From contig AP014633.1 in the NCBI GenBank assembly GCA_000828835.1, forward strand, positions 2,790,001 through 2,854,000: a DNA stretch of 64,000 nt, written 5' to 3'. The DNA is from Thioploca ingrica (GTDB taxonomy: Bacteria; Pseudomonadota; Gammaproteobacteria; Beggiatoales; Beggiatoaceae). Of this stretch, positions 1 to 8,934 are shown in pieces (positions within the stretch are counted from its first letter, which is position 1; every line of letters begins with the position of its first letter). The translations under genes were made by a program, and so were the position numbers. The notes beneath the pieces are model-generated. The model was given only the letters and a program-made list of their open reading frames with translations, ran no database searches and had not been told where the DNA came from.

Positions 1-567
1 CAGAGATTTATTCATAACTACATGATCATAATGTGCTGAATAATAATCGGAAAAGGATTCTAACCCCCCGGCTTTTTGGTAGTTAGCGGTATATTGCTTA
101 AGCTTACTAATATTAAAAATACCATCTCTAGCTTGTTTAAGCACCACTTCATTCATGTCGGTGGCATAAATCTGAGTACGTTCATATAAACCCTCCTCTT
201 TTAAAATAATCGCCATGGAGTAAACTTCTTCACCGCTAGAACAACCCGCGTGCCATATTTTAAGAAAAGAAAATTTCTTGAGTTCTGGGATGACCACTTT
301 TCTCAAAGCGAGGTAAAAACTGGGATCACGAAACATTTCTGTCACGTTGATAGACATATCCAACAAAAGTCTTTCAAAAAAAGCAATATCATAAAGTACT
401 TTATGTTGCATAGCCGATAAACTGTCTAATCCCTCTTTGAGCATACGATGTTGAATCCGTCGCTTAATAGAAGCTTTGGCATAATTTCTAAAGTCGTAAC
501 CATACTTTAAATAAATCGCTTGTAGTAATAATTGTAATTCAATGTTTTGAGTTTCAATATCTTCCAT
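1..567 (-). CDS. CheR-type chemotaxis methyltransferase, 3' end cut by window
   Basis: The first 189 codons of a CheR-family protein-glutamate O-methyltransferase, which uses S-adenosylmethionine to methylate chemoreceptors or receptor-like proteins in the cytoplasm. I translated it by hand because it runs off the left edge. Residues 1-75 are the helical N-terminal domain, with the basic stretch KASIKRRIQHRM. The SAM site follows: NVTEMFRD near residue 78, then WHAGCSSGEEVYSMA near 110 and YATDMNE near 138. The ATG at 567 is the natural start; no clear ribosome site precedes it. No other chemotaxis gene is visible, so it could serve a Che-like signalling system rather than motility. The family call is firm; the cellular role is inferred. 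Confidence 0.9.
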   Translation of the reverse strand, partial: MEDIETQNIELQLLLQAIYLKYGYDFRNYAKASIKRRIQHRMLKEGLDSLSAMQHKVLYDIAFFERLLLDMSINVTEMFRDPSFYLALRKVVIPELKKFSFLKIWHAGCSSGEEVYSMAIILKEEGLYERTQIYATDMNEVVLKQARDGIFNISKLKQYTANYQKAGGLESFSDYYSAHYDHVVMNKSL

Positions 568-871
568 AGTGGTGGCAACGGTTAAATGGATGGGTCAATT
601 TTGATCACCCACTTTAAATGAGGATGAAAACAAATTGATAGGCTATTATTTTGCTAAAGGTTAGCAAATTAATTTAACTAACACGAAGTTAGGATAGATT
701 GTTAGTATAAAAGAATAACTAAAAAAAGCGAGAAGAAACGAAAATCTAACGGTTTCTTCTTCAGTCGGTTGGAATAAGTTAATGTCATAGTAACCAGGAA
801 TAAAATTGGAGGTAGTCATTTTAGGGTAACAAGGGGTTACAATTCCTTGTTACCACATCGCTAACCTCTCG
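568..871. other. Spacer between TPR gene and cheR-like gene
   Basis: AT-rich noncoding stretch between two minus-strand genes. I see no convincing ORF, RNA gene or strong terminator. It presumably holds the promoter of the cheR-like gene. Confidence 0.5.
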
Positions 872-3442
872 TTATTGGATTTTAATCCCATCAAGCAATT
901 GTTGTACCCGCTGAGTATTGGGATTACCTATGGCCTCAAATAATTGCAAACTATTACCTAGCATCTTCTTTGCTTGCAATGATTTCCCTTGATTTTTATA
1001 TAAAACACCCAGGTTAGCATAACTATTAGCAATATCTAATTTATTTTCTAACTTTTGATTTATTTCTAGACTTTTGAGAAATACTTCTTCCGCCAATTTT
1101 GGCTCACCTTGTTTTTTGTAGACTGCACCCAACAGAGTATAGTTCTTAGCCATACTCGGTTGATCTTCTTCAACTTCATTGAGCTCTATGGCTTTAAGAA
1201 ACATTTTTCCCGCATTAACTAAATTACCCCAGTTCGCGTAAAAAGCACCTAAATTAGCATATTTACTGGCTATATTTGCCGTTTTTCCTAAACTTTCAGT
1301 GAGTTTGAGTTCTTTAAGTAACATGTCTTCTGCACGTTGCCAATCACCACGGCTAACGTAGATTGTGGCTAAGCTAGCGTAATCATCTAGCCTATTTTGT
1401 TGATTATTGACCGCTTCATCAATGGCCAAGGCTTTAAGAAACATTTGCTCAGCACCTTGTATATCACCGCGTTTACTAGCTAGAATGGCTAGGTTTGAAT
1501 AATGAAGTGCCATATTTTCCTGACGACCTAAAGATTCATCGATGGTTAATGCTTTGAGAAACAGTGGTTCAGCACGAGTTAATTGGTTGAGTTGGGTATA
1601 AACCACACCCAATCGAGCATATTGGTCTGCCATAGCGGCTTGGTTATTTAAAGTTTGATTGATTTGCAAACTCATTAATAACATTTCCTTGGCTAAGGGT
1701 AACTGTCCGGTTTCCATGTAAAATAGGCCTAAATTAGTATACTGAATCGCCATGTCGGCTTTATTTTGTAAAACTTCAGTAATTTCTAGTCCTTTTAAAA
1801 ACATTTGCTCGGCTTGTTGCCAATCACTCCGGTTTTTATAAAAATTGCCTAAGGTGGTATAGGCAGTCAATTGGTTGTATTTTTCTTCTATACTGCTGGC
1901 TTTATCAATAAGCTTGCCTCTGGTTTTTTGTAAATCACGTCTATTATCAATATCTATATTGGCTTGGGTTACCGTTTCTTCTGAATTTTCTAGAGCATTA
2001 TTGAGGTCAAGTTCTAATCCCTTAAGAAACATCTCTTTAGCTTGTGCTAAATCGGGTTGTTGTTTAGCGTAGAGTAGACCTAATTGAGTATAGTTATAGG
2101 CCATATTGGCTTTATTTTCTAAAGTTTCATCTAATTCTAATCCTTTCAGCAACATTTCTTCAGCACGTTGTTTATCGCCTAGACTGGCATAGAGTGTACC
2201 CAATTTGGTATAGTTGCTTGCCATACCGGCTTTATTTTCAATATTTTCATTTATTTTTAAAGCAGTTAGCAATATTTTTTCCGCTTTTTGATTATCACCA
2301 CGACGTACATAGATCTCACCTAATTGAGCAGAGTGAATAGCTACATTTTCTTGGTTTTTTGATGATTTATCTATTGCTATCGCTTTTAGAAGCATCTTTT
2401 CTGCTTGTTGCTCATGACCACTTTTTAGATAAAATTGAGCCAGTTGAGCATAATGGTAAACTATGCCAGCAGAATTCTCTAAAGTTTGGTTAATTTCCAA
2501 TCCCTTTAAAAACATCTTTTCAGCGCGTTGCCACTGACCGTGATTAATATAAAATTCACCTAAAAGAACAAATCGATTAATGACTATATCTTCAGGTTTA
2601 TCTGAACTAACTGCTATTTTTTTCAGAAACATCTTTTCCGCCTGCGACCAGTCATTTTGTTTTGCATAAAGAGCACTCAAATTACTATACTTAGTTGCTA
2701 AGCTTTGCTTATTTTCTAGAGTTGCCTCGGTTTCTTCCACTGCTTCGGCAATCTTTATACTTTTAAGATACATCTTTTCAGTCAGTTGCCAATTACCGCG
2801 CACATAATACAGGTTACCTAGATTAACATATTGTTTGGACATGCCTTTGTTATCATTAACTTTTTTAAAAATGGCTAAACTTTTTAAAAACATTTGTTCT
2901 GCACGAGACCAATCTTCACGAATGGCATAAAGACTGCCCAAATTGTCGTATTGCTCTGCGATACCTTCTGATTTTTCTAGTCCTTGAAATATTTCCAGAC
3001 CTTTGAGATACATCTGTTCAGCCGGTTGCCAACGACCCTCTGTTCCATAAAGAAGTCCAAGATTAGCATATTGCTTAGCTATATTTTCCGGTTCTGCTAA
3101 CTCTTGCCAAATGGCAAGACTTTTAAGATACATTTGTTCCGCTTTTTTAGAATCACCTTGACCGCGGTACAGATGTCCAAGATTTTCACATTCCCAGGCA
3201 ATTCCTTTTTGATGGTCTAATTCCTGAAAAATCTTAAGACCTTTGAGATACGTCTCTTCGGCTTCTGACCAGTGACCCTCCTTTCGGTATTCTTCTCCTT
3301 GTCTGGTATAATCAACCGCTTGATTATACTGATTGGCTTGCCAAATTTGCCAAGCAATGAAACTGAGAAAAGCGATAACGATAATGGACATTATCCACCA
3401 ACCTATCGTTTTTAAATAATTTTTTTCCACTGACTGCTCCAT
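872..3442 (-). CDS. Membrane-anchored protein with about 19 TPR units
   Basis: 856-residue protein. One hydrophobic helix near residues 13-34 is preceded by charged residues, suggesting an inner-membrane anchor. The rest is a continuous array of tetratricopeptide repeats spaced about 40 residues apart, each with a variant of the core AEQMFLKGLEI and of YANLGxLY. TPR arrays are protein-binding scaffolds, and no catalytic domain is visible. The unit resembles the TPR_12 / kinesin-light-chain type. The start is supported by AAGGAAG seven bases before the ATG. The gene is followed downstream by cheR and preceded 20 bp upstream by a membrane glycosyltransferase-like gene on the same strand. Binding partner unknown. 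Confidence 0.85.
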   Translation of the reverse strand: MEQSVEKNYLKTIGWWIMSIIVIAFLSFIAWQIWQANQYNQAVDYTRQGEEYRKEGHWSEAEETYLKGLKIFQELDHQKGIAWECENLGHLYRGQGDSKKAEQMYLKSLAIWQELAEPENIAKQYANLGLLYGTEGRWQPAEQMYLKGLEIFQGLEKSEGIAEQYDNLGSLYAIREDWSRAEQMFLKSLAIFKKVNDNKGMSKQYVNLGNLYYVRGNWQLTEKMYLKSIKIAEAVEETEATLENKQSLATKYSNLSALYAKQNDWSQAEKMFLKKIAVSSDKPEDIVINRFVLLGEFYINHGQWQRAEKMFLKGLEINQTLENSAGIVYHYAQLAQFYLKSGHEQQAEKMLLKAIAIDKSSKNQENVAIHSAQLGEIYVRRGDNQKAEKILLTALKINENIENKAGMASNYTKLGTLYASLGDKQRAEEMLLKGLELDETLENKANMAYNYTQLGLLYAKQQPDLAQAKEMFLKGLELDLNNALENSEETVTQANIDIDNRRDLQKTRGKLIDKASSIEEKYNQLTAYTTLGNFYKNRSDWQQAEQMFLKGLEITEVLQNKADMAIQYTNLGLFYMETGQLPLAKEMLLMSLQINQTLNNQAAMADQYARLGVVYTQLNQLTRAEPLFLKALTIDESLGRQENMALHYSNLAILASKRGDIQGAEQMFLKALAIDEAVNNQQNRLDDYASLATIYVSRGDWQRAEDMLLKELKLTESLGKTANIASKYANLGAFYANWGNLVNAGKMFLKAIELNEVEEDQPSMAKNYTLLGAVYKKQGEPKLAEEVFLKSLEINQKLENKLDIANSYANLGVLYKNQGKSLQAKKMLGNSLQLFEAIGNPNTQRVQQLLDGIKIQ

Positions 3443-3462
3443 TAGTTCACTTCCTTTCTATG

Positions 3463-5256
3463 CTATGATTTACGGTAAAATACAATTGTTGGCCCAATAG
3501 TCAAATTCGGGTGACGATATATCTCAATGAGTTTGTGAGTCGCCTGAAGCGTTTTTAATGGCTTATTCACCTCAGGAAACCAATAGGAAAACCACAGCAG
3601 TTCTTCGTGACTAGCTTGAAATTGCATCATCGGTTTAAAACCATTGTTCCTGATATAGTGGTGATAAGCTTGGGAACGTTCTGCTATCAAAATGAGAAAT
3701 TGTGGCTCATTATCTTTAATAAAAGCAAGACTCTGATCCTGACTTTCCCAAGATACCCAAATGAGTTTTGCCAGCGGATTGATATATTTTCTAAAGAGAT
3801 CTTTATCAATAATCTTTGAAGGAACCCAAGTTAGGGTAGCATGAGGTCTTATCCAAGTTAATTTGGGGGGAACCGGCGCAGAACCGATATCAAATAGTAT
3901 TTTACTCTGGGCAAAAATTTCATTATTCTGTAATATAAAATTTCTAAGCTGGTAGAAAGTAGAATGTTGATAAGCTGCTCTTGCCAGAAGAGAATTGGTG
4001 GTTGTTAATAAGTTTTCAGCAACAACGGGTAATAAATATAAACTCACCCCCATAGCGAAGATAATTTGCCCATATCGCGTTATTTTCACTGGTAATAAGC
4101 CTAATTGCCTCCAAATAAAGCGAATAACCGCAATACTATTTAAAATTAACAACGGTGCAATCGGATAAATATATCTCAGTTCAAAGTGCATCATTCTGTT
4201 GCCAAAGATAACCAAGCCTAAATAAACATTGCAAAACAAGACACTGACAACAAATAATCCAGAAACCGCTATTTGCTTTTTAAACAATAACGGGATGATT
4301 AATAAATACAGAAAAACAACATTGAGATAGATAAGCGGTTCTTGTTGGTAAAGCAAAAGCCACTGCTGAAAACTGGTTATAAAGGGTACCGTCAGATGTG
4401 GATTTTTTTCAGCATTCAAAATACGCCAAGGTTCAAATAGCCACTGACTATATATATCACCACCAAAGTCAACGACAGCATAGGGGTGAACAATCAATAT
4501 CACTAATATATAAATAATCGGTAAAGAAACGACGATTTTTAAAATTGGCTTAGAAAATAAGCCCGTTAGATAATTTATACCGTGTTGCTGGCAATAGCTA
4601 ATAAAGAAAATGAAAACAATAGGCAACAAGTAAAAACCATGATACATTTTGCTAAAAGTGGCCAATATTAAGCTAACAAAAGCAATATAAAAATAACTTA
4701 ACTGGGGTTGTTGGGTAAATTTCAGTGTATACAGCATTGACAATAAAATAAAGACCATACCGGTCGCATCTGGATGAAGCCAGTAAGAATAAATCGCTGC
4801 CCAAGGTAAGAACATGAAAAATAAACTAGCCGCGAAAGCGAGCTTTTTATTGTCAAATAAGCGATTCGCTAAATTAAAAAACAACCCGATAGAAGCGAGA
4901 GCAACAGTGAAATTGATCGCCCTAATCACGGCATTAAACAGCGGTTGATTATCAATTAAGCCAAATAGCGGCTGTTCATAAAAGCCCAAAATCTGTCCAA
5001 TGAGTTTTAATAATAATATCACTATAAAGCTAATATCATTAAAAGGCCAACCGTATCCAGAAAAAAAATAATTATGTTGGTTATAAACGGGATAATTAAA
5101 TAAACTCATAATTTCATAGGCTAAATTCCCTGGATCACCGGATTCATAAATGGCCATTAAAGTAGGGTCTTCGTTGAGTATGAATACGGTATGTAAAAAA
5201 ACAATGAAAAAAATGACAACTAAGCCCGCAGTGTAAGGACAAAAATTTAAACGCAT
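3463..5256 (-). CDS. Polytopic membrane protein, GT-C glycosyltransferase-like
   Basis: 597 residues with about ten hydrophobic segments in the N-terminal 400 residues and a soluble C-terminal domain. The first extracytoplasmic loop carries acidic residues (YESGDPGNLAYE, near residues 37-48), where GT-C enzymes of the GT39/ArnT/PMT type place their catalytic Asp. HPDATGM near 162 lies in a later loop. Such enzymes move a sugar from a polyprenyl-phosphate donor to a lipid or protein on the outer face of the inner membrane. The divergent neighbour family (GT2, DPM1-like) makes such donors, which supports the idea. The acceptor is unknown and sequence similarity to characterised enzymes was not tested. 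Confidence 0.6.
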   Translation of the reverse strand: MRLNFCPYTAGLVVIFFIVFLHTVFILNEDPTLMAIYESGDPGNLAYEIMSLFNYPVYNQHNYFFSGYGWPFNDISFIVILLLKLIGQILGFYEQPLFGLIDNQPLFNAVIRAINFTVALASIGLFFNLANRLFDNKKLAFAASLFFMFLPWAAIYSYWLHPDATGMVFILLSMLYTLKFTQQPQLSYFYIAFVSLILATFSKMYHGFYLLPIVFIFFISYCQQHGINYLTGLFSKPILKIVVSLPIIYILVILIVHPYAVVDFGGDIYSQWLFEPWRILNAEKNPHLTVPFITSFQQWLLLYQQEPLIYLNVVFLYLLIIPLLFKKQIAVSGLFVVSVLFCNVYLGLVIFGNRMMHFELRYIYPIAPLLILNSIAVIRFIWRQLGLLPVKITRYGQIIFAMGVSLYLLPVVAENLLTTTNSLLARAAYQHSTFYQLRNFILQNNEIFAQSKILFDIGSAPVPPKLTWIRPHATLTWVPSKIIDKDLFRKYINPLAKLIWVSWESQDQSLAFIKDNEPQFLILIAERSQAYHHYIRNNGFKPMMQFQASHEELLWFSYWFPEVNKPLKTLQATHKLIEIYRHPNLTIGPTIVFYRKS

Positions 5257-5480
5257 AACAAACCATTATTCCTTTACTGTGAAAGCCATTATTTCTTCTC
5301 TCTCTATCGTTATTTCGGTTTACAATGAGGAGGATAATCTAGCTTGGTTACATGAAAATCTTGTGTCAATGCTAACTACAATGGATTATGACTACAAAAT
5401 CATTGGCAGTGATGATACAAGTTTTGTTCTCTTTGAACAATTTACTCAACAAGATAGTAAAGTTAAAGTCCAATCTACTT
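5231..5480 (+). repeat. Direct repeat, left copy (matches about 6831-7084)
   Basis: This stretch aligns with about 6831-7084. The match begins in noncoding DNA at the shared GTGTAAGGAC and covers the start region and first ~65 codons of the GT2 gene. The left copy also overlaps the first codons of the divergent membrane glycosyltransferase gene. It has scattered substitutions and a 12-bp deletion, so the duplication is not recent. The two copies bracket the AT-rich GT4 gene. Confidence 0.8.
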
Positions 5481-5620
5481 CGTAATTATGAAAGTAAAGA
5501 TAATTCTTTACAAATTTTACGAAAATATTCTCGTAAAGATAAATGTGGATTTTAGGCGAATATATTGCGAGAATTTATGTTGACAAAGGCTATTTTATAT
5601 ATAGTAGAAGGAAAAATTAA
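5279..5620 (+). pseudogene. Broken copy of the polyprenyl-phosphate GT2 gene
   Basis: A decayed, internally deleted copy of the intact gene at 6881. The first 68 codons match its N-terminus (KAIISSLSI, then EEDNLAWLHENL), but the ATG has become GTG. A 12-bp deletion removes the tyrosine-isoleucine-Asp-Asp part of the nucleotide-sugar/metal site, and the frame stops at 5485. The centre of the enzyme is missing. At 5551-5620 a second frame reads ILGEYIARIYVDKGY, the conserved tail of DPM1/GtrB-type enzymes, ending in TAA at 5620. The tail differs from that of the intact paralogue, so the remnant may come from a different GT2 gene or an old duplication. It is very unlikely to be functional. Confidence 0.8.
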
Positions 5621-5625
5621 TTTCA

Positions 5626-6732
5626 ATGAGAATTCTGATGCTTAATTCTGAATATCCACCGCTTGGCGGTGGACAAGGTAATGCTAATAAATATTTATAT
5701 GAAGAATTTAAAAATTATAGTAATTTAGAAATAGATATTATTACAGCTTCAGTCAATGACAAAAAAGTTGAAATTTCAACTTTAGGAAAAATTTATTATT
5801 TAGATATAGGGAAAAAGAACACCAATTTACATTGGCAGAGTGCAAAAGAATTAATTGTTTACTCAATAAAATCTTTGCGATTAGCGCTCAAACTTTACAG
5901 AAATAGGAAATATGACTTCATTGTGGCATGGTCGGGAGTGCCTTCCGGGTTCCTAGCCTATGTTTTATTTTTAATAAAAAAAGTTCCTTATATTACCTTA
6001 CTTAGAGGCGCGGATGTGCCTTTTTTTGAGCAAAGATGGAAATATTTAGATAGATTTATTTTCTGTTGGCTTAGTCCGATAGTTTGGAAAAATTCTAAAT
6101 TTGTTATTACAAATTCCAGTAAGCTTAGAGAACTCGCTTTACAATTAAGCCCCAAACAACATTTTTATTTAATCCCTAATGGAATAGATTCAAAAAAATT
6201 TCAGGGTAAAGACTACGAACTTCACGATAAATTAAGAATACTGAGTGTAGGCAGATTAAATGAAATAAAAGGGTTCTCCTATTTAATTGAAGCTTTAAGG
6301 GATATAAATGGAGTTAGTTTAACTATAATTGGTAATGGACCATTGTTAGAAAAATTAAAATATCAAAGTAAAGGGTTAGATGTCACTTTTTTGGGAAACG
6401 TTGCACATGATAAGCTAATAGACATTTATAGGAGTAACGATGTATTTGTATTACCTTCACTTAATGAAGGCATGAGCAATACTGTTCTTGAAGCCATGGC
6501 TTGTGGATTACCATTAATTTTAACTAATGTTGGTGGCAGCTTTGAACTAGTGAACGGAAATGGGTTTATCGTTTCGACCAAAAATAGCAAAGCAATTAAA
6601 GAAAAAATAACCGAATTTTTAAAAGATCGAAGTTTAATTAACACCATGGGTATGAGATCAAGACAACTCGCTGAAAACATGTCATGGTCGAAAGTCGCTC
6701 AAGATTATTTTGAACTATTTGAAAAAGTTTAA
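5626..6732 (+). CDS. GT4-family glycosyltransferase
   Basis: 368-residue GT-B fold enzyme. The N-terminal half has the glycine loop YPPLGGGQGNANKYL (residues 11-25). The C-terminal half has LSVGRLNEIKGFSYLIEAL (near 206) and the EX7E donor site in NEGMSNTVLEAMACGLP (near 284). Family members transfer a sugar from a nucleotide donor during assembly of polysaccharide, O-antigen or glycolipid, on the cytoplasmic side. The gene is visibly more AT-rich than its neighbours, with many AAA and ATT/ATA codons, and it sits between two copies of a GT2 sequence. Both facts suggest acquisition from elsewhere. The start ATG has AGAAGGA about 13 bases upstream. Substrate unknown. Confidence 0.85.
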   Translation: MRILMLNSEYPPLGGGQGNANKYLYEEFKNYSNLEIDIITASVNDKKVEISTLGKIYYLDIGKKNTNLHWQSAKELIVYSIKSLRLALKLYRNRKYDFIVAWSGVPSGFLAYVLFLIKKVPYITLLRGADVPFFEQRWKYLDRFIFCWLSPIVWKNSKFVITNSSKLRELALQLSPKQHFYLIPNGIDSKKFQGKDYELHDKLRILSVGRLNEIKGFSYLIEALRDINGVSLTIIGNGPLLEKLKYQSKGLDVTFLGNVAHDKLIDIYRSNDVFVLPSLNEGMSNTVLEAMACGLPLILTNVGGSFELVNGNGFIVSTKNSKAIKEKITEFLKDRSLINTMGMRSRQLAENMSWSKVAQDYFELFEKV

Positions 6733-6880
6733 TCAAGTTAGTTTTAGTACGGGTACAATAACTAATTTGCAATACATAGCCTATGCAACTGATCACTTTA
6801 TAAATCTCAAGGTAAACTTACCTACCTGTGGTGTAAGGACAGAAATTGAAACACATAACAAAATATCATTCCTTAATAAT

Positions 6881-7858
6881 ATGAAAGCTATTATTTCTTC
6901 TCTCTCTATCATTATTCCGGTTTACGATGAGGAGGATAATCTAGCTTGGTTACATGAGAATCTTATGTCAATGCTAACCACAATAGATTATGACTACGAA
7001 ATCATTTACATTGATGATGGCAGTGACGATACAAGTTTTGTGCTACTTGAACAATTTGCTCAACAAAATAGTAAAGTTAAAGTTATCCGTTTTACTCGCA
7101 ATTATGGTCAAACGGCTGCTCTCGCTGCGGGTATAGATTATGCTGCTGGCGATACTATTATTTTTATGGATGCTGATTTACAAAACGATCCAACCGATAT
7201 TCCCATGATGTTAGCTAAATTGAATGAAGGCTATGATGTGGTTAGCGGCTGGCGTTTACATCGACAGGATACTTGGTTAACTCGTACCTTACCTTCTAAA
7301 TTTGCTAATTGGTTGATTTCAAAAATTACTAAAGTACATTTACATGATTATGGTTGTACCCTTAAAGTCTATCGGCGACAGGTGCTACAAGGTTATCGTC
7401 TTTATGGCGAAATGCATCGTTTTTTACCGGCTTATGCTGCTCAAGTCGGTGCCAATATTATTGAGGTACCGGTTAAGCATCACCCTCGTCGCTATGGTCA
7501 ATCTAAATATGGCTTGGAACGTACCCTGAAAGTGGTTTTAGATTTATTGACGGTCAAATTTTTAAACAGTTATGCCCAAAAACCGATTTATGTGTTTGGG
7601 AGTGTGGGCATCTTGCTTATTTTTCTTAGTTTTTTTCTCGTTTTCTTCCTACTGATAGAGAAAATATTTTATGGACATTCTTTGGTGACCAATCCTTTAT
7701 TGCTCATGTCAGTTATGTTTACAATTCTAGGGGCACAATCTATCTTTATCGGATTAATTGGCGAATTATTAGTACGGACTTATTATGAATCTCAAGGTAA
7801 ATCGACCTACCATATTAGTCGGCGATTGAACCTGGATAAAAAAACTGCCATACCATGA
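6881..7858 (+). CDS. GT2 polyprenyl-phosphate sugar transferase (DPM1/GtrB-like)
   Basis: 325 residues from the ATG at 6881. An upstream in-frame start at 6710 would add 57 unrelated residues overlapping the GT4 gene, while the broken copy at 5279 also starts at the equivalent of 6881. The GT-A domain has SIIIPVYDEEDNL, then YIDDGSDDTS and FMDADLQNDP (the DxD region, near residue 98). Two transmembrane helices lie near 235-300, followed by the tail IGLIGELLVRTYYESQGK. This layout is typical of enzymes that load glucose, mannose or similar onto undecaprenyl phosphate. The product could feed the GT-C-like protein at 3463-5256. Exact sugar unknown. Confidence 0.88.
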   Translation: MKAIISSLSIIIPVYDEEDNLAWLHENLMSMLTTIDYDYEIIYIDDGSDDTSFVLLEQFAQQNSKVKVIRFTRNYGQTAALAAGIDYAAGDTIIFMDADLQNDPTDIPMMLAKLNEGYDVVSGWRLHRQDTWLTRTLPSKFANWLISKITKVHLHDYGCTLKVYRRQVLQGYRLYGEMHRFLPAYAAQVGANIIEVPVKHHPRRYGQSKYGLERTLKVVLDLLTVKFLNSYAQKPIYVFGSVGILLIFLSFFLVFFLLIEKIFYGHSLVTNPLLLMSVMFTILGAQSIFIGLIGELLVRTYYESQGKSTYHISRRLNLDKKTAIP

Positions 7859-7907
7859 TGACTTGGATTATTTCAGTGATGAAGCTAAAAACTAACTTGG
7901 AGGTCAC

Positions 7908-8933
7908 ATGACAGCCATGCTCTCCCCGACACCAGAACCAGTTTCGCTAAACCCGGCAACTCAGCCAAGCCCGGTAAGTGAGTCAATTCCTTCGCCTTCA
8001 ACGTTGGCCGCCTTAGCACCGGAAGAGTGGCCCAATATTGACCATTTGGTAACCGAGGACGATACGCCAGTGGACAACATTTTTTCAGAAAAACAACAAC
8101 GTTTATTAGTGGAAAGTTTGTATACTTCCTGGCATGGGGCAGAAACTGGACGTTTATTTCTAGCTCTCGCTAATGTCGGGTTATTTTGTGGTATCTATCA
8201 ACCCCCTTTAGTTCCCGATGTCCTACTCAGTTTGGATGTTCAACTTCCCAAAGATATTTGGACCAAAGCGCATCGCTCTTATCTCCTGTGGGAATATGGT
8301 AAACCACCGGAAGTCGTCATTGAGATTGTGTCAAACCGCCAAGGACATGAATTAGACAGTAAACTACACGATTATGCCAAAATCGGGGTCGCTTACTACA
8401 TTGTCTATGATCCAGAAAGACAACTGGGTGAAAAGGTACTTCATCTATATGAGCGGCGTCATATCCGCTATGTCGAAATAAGTGGGCCGTGGTTACCAGA
8501 AATAGAATTGGGTCTAACCTTGTGGCATGGCCAATACGAAGACCGAGAAGATACTTGGTTACGTTGGTGTGATCAAGAGGGTCATCTCATCTTGACCGGA
8601 GCTGAACGTGCCAAACAAGAACGTCAACGCGCTGAGCAAGAATATCAACGTGCGGAGCAGGAACGTCAACGCGCTGAGCAAGAATATCAACGTGCAGAGC
8701 AAGAATGCCAACGTGCGGAGCAAGAACGTCAACGTGCGGAGCAGGAGTGCCAACACGCGGAGCAAGAACGTCAACGTGCGGAGCAGGAACATCAACGTGC
8801 CGAACAAGAACGCCAACACGCTGAGCAAGCGAACCAAGAAAAGGAACAAGCCTTATTCCAGTTAGAACAAGAGCGACAACGTGTAGCACAACTGGTTGCA
8901 CAGTTACAAGCCTTAGAAAGTGATAAAAAATAA
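7908..8933 (+). CDS. Uma2-family protein with heptad-repeat coiled-coil tail
   Basis: 341 residues. Residues ~60-200 form a Uma2 (DUF820) domain of the PD-(D/E)XK nuclease superfamily, with VPDVLLSLDV, then PPEVVIEIVSN, then SKLHDYAKIGVAYYIVYDP. The N-terminal 40 residues are rich in Pro and Ser. Residues ~230-310 are eleven near-perfect heptads of the type RAEQExQ, predicting a long coiled coil, then a further Glu/Gln-rich helix. TTGGAGG seven bases upstream supports the start. Uma2 genes are common in cyanobacteria and giant sulfur bacteria, but their cellular job is not established. The stop lies one base before asnB, so the two are probably co-translated. Confidence 0.85.
   Translation: MTAMLSPTPEPVSLNPATQPSPVSESIPSPSTLAALAPEEWPNIDHLVTEDDTPVDNIFSEKQQRLLVESLYTSWHGAETGRLFLALANVGLFCGIYQPPLVPDVLLSLDVQLPKDIWTKAHRSYLLWEYGKPPEVVIEIVSNRQGHELDSKLHDYAKIGVAYYIVYDPERQLGEKVLHLYERRHIRYVEISGPWLPEIELGLTLWHGQYEDREDTWLRWCDQEGHLILTGAERAKQERQRAEQEYQRAEQERQRAEQEYQRAEQECQRAEQERQRAEQECQHAEQERQRAEQEHQRAEQERQHAEQANQEKEQALFQLEQERQRVAQLVAQLQALESDKK
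8604..8826 (+). repeat. 21-bp tandem repeats encoding RAEQExQ heptads
   Basis: About eleven in-frame 21-bp units within the Uma2 gene, each encoding seven residues. Units vary mainly at one codon (Tyr, Arg, Cys, His or Asn) and at synonymous positions. Such an array can expand or contract by replication slippage. It also creates long open frames in other reading frames that are not genes. Confidence 0.9.
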
Positions 8934-8934
8934 G

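Noticed and set aside
6710..6880. 57-residue N-terminal extension of the GT2 gene
   Set aside because: It overlaps the GT4 gene, has no family similarity, and the broken paralogue starts at the equivalent of 6881.
8604..8826. CRISPR-like array
   Set aside because: The 21-bp units are tandem without spacers and keep the reading frame of a coiled coil.
8559..8901. Open frames on both strands across the heptad-repeat part of the Uma2 gene
   Set aside because: They exist only because the 21-bp repeat is open in several frames; the Uma2 frame has the domain, the ribosome site and the coiled-coil pattern.
8920..8934. Earlier GTG start for asparagine synthase
   Set aside because: The catalytic Cys must be residue 2 after Met removal, which fixes the start at 8935.
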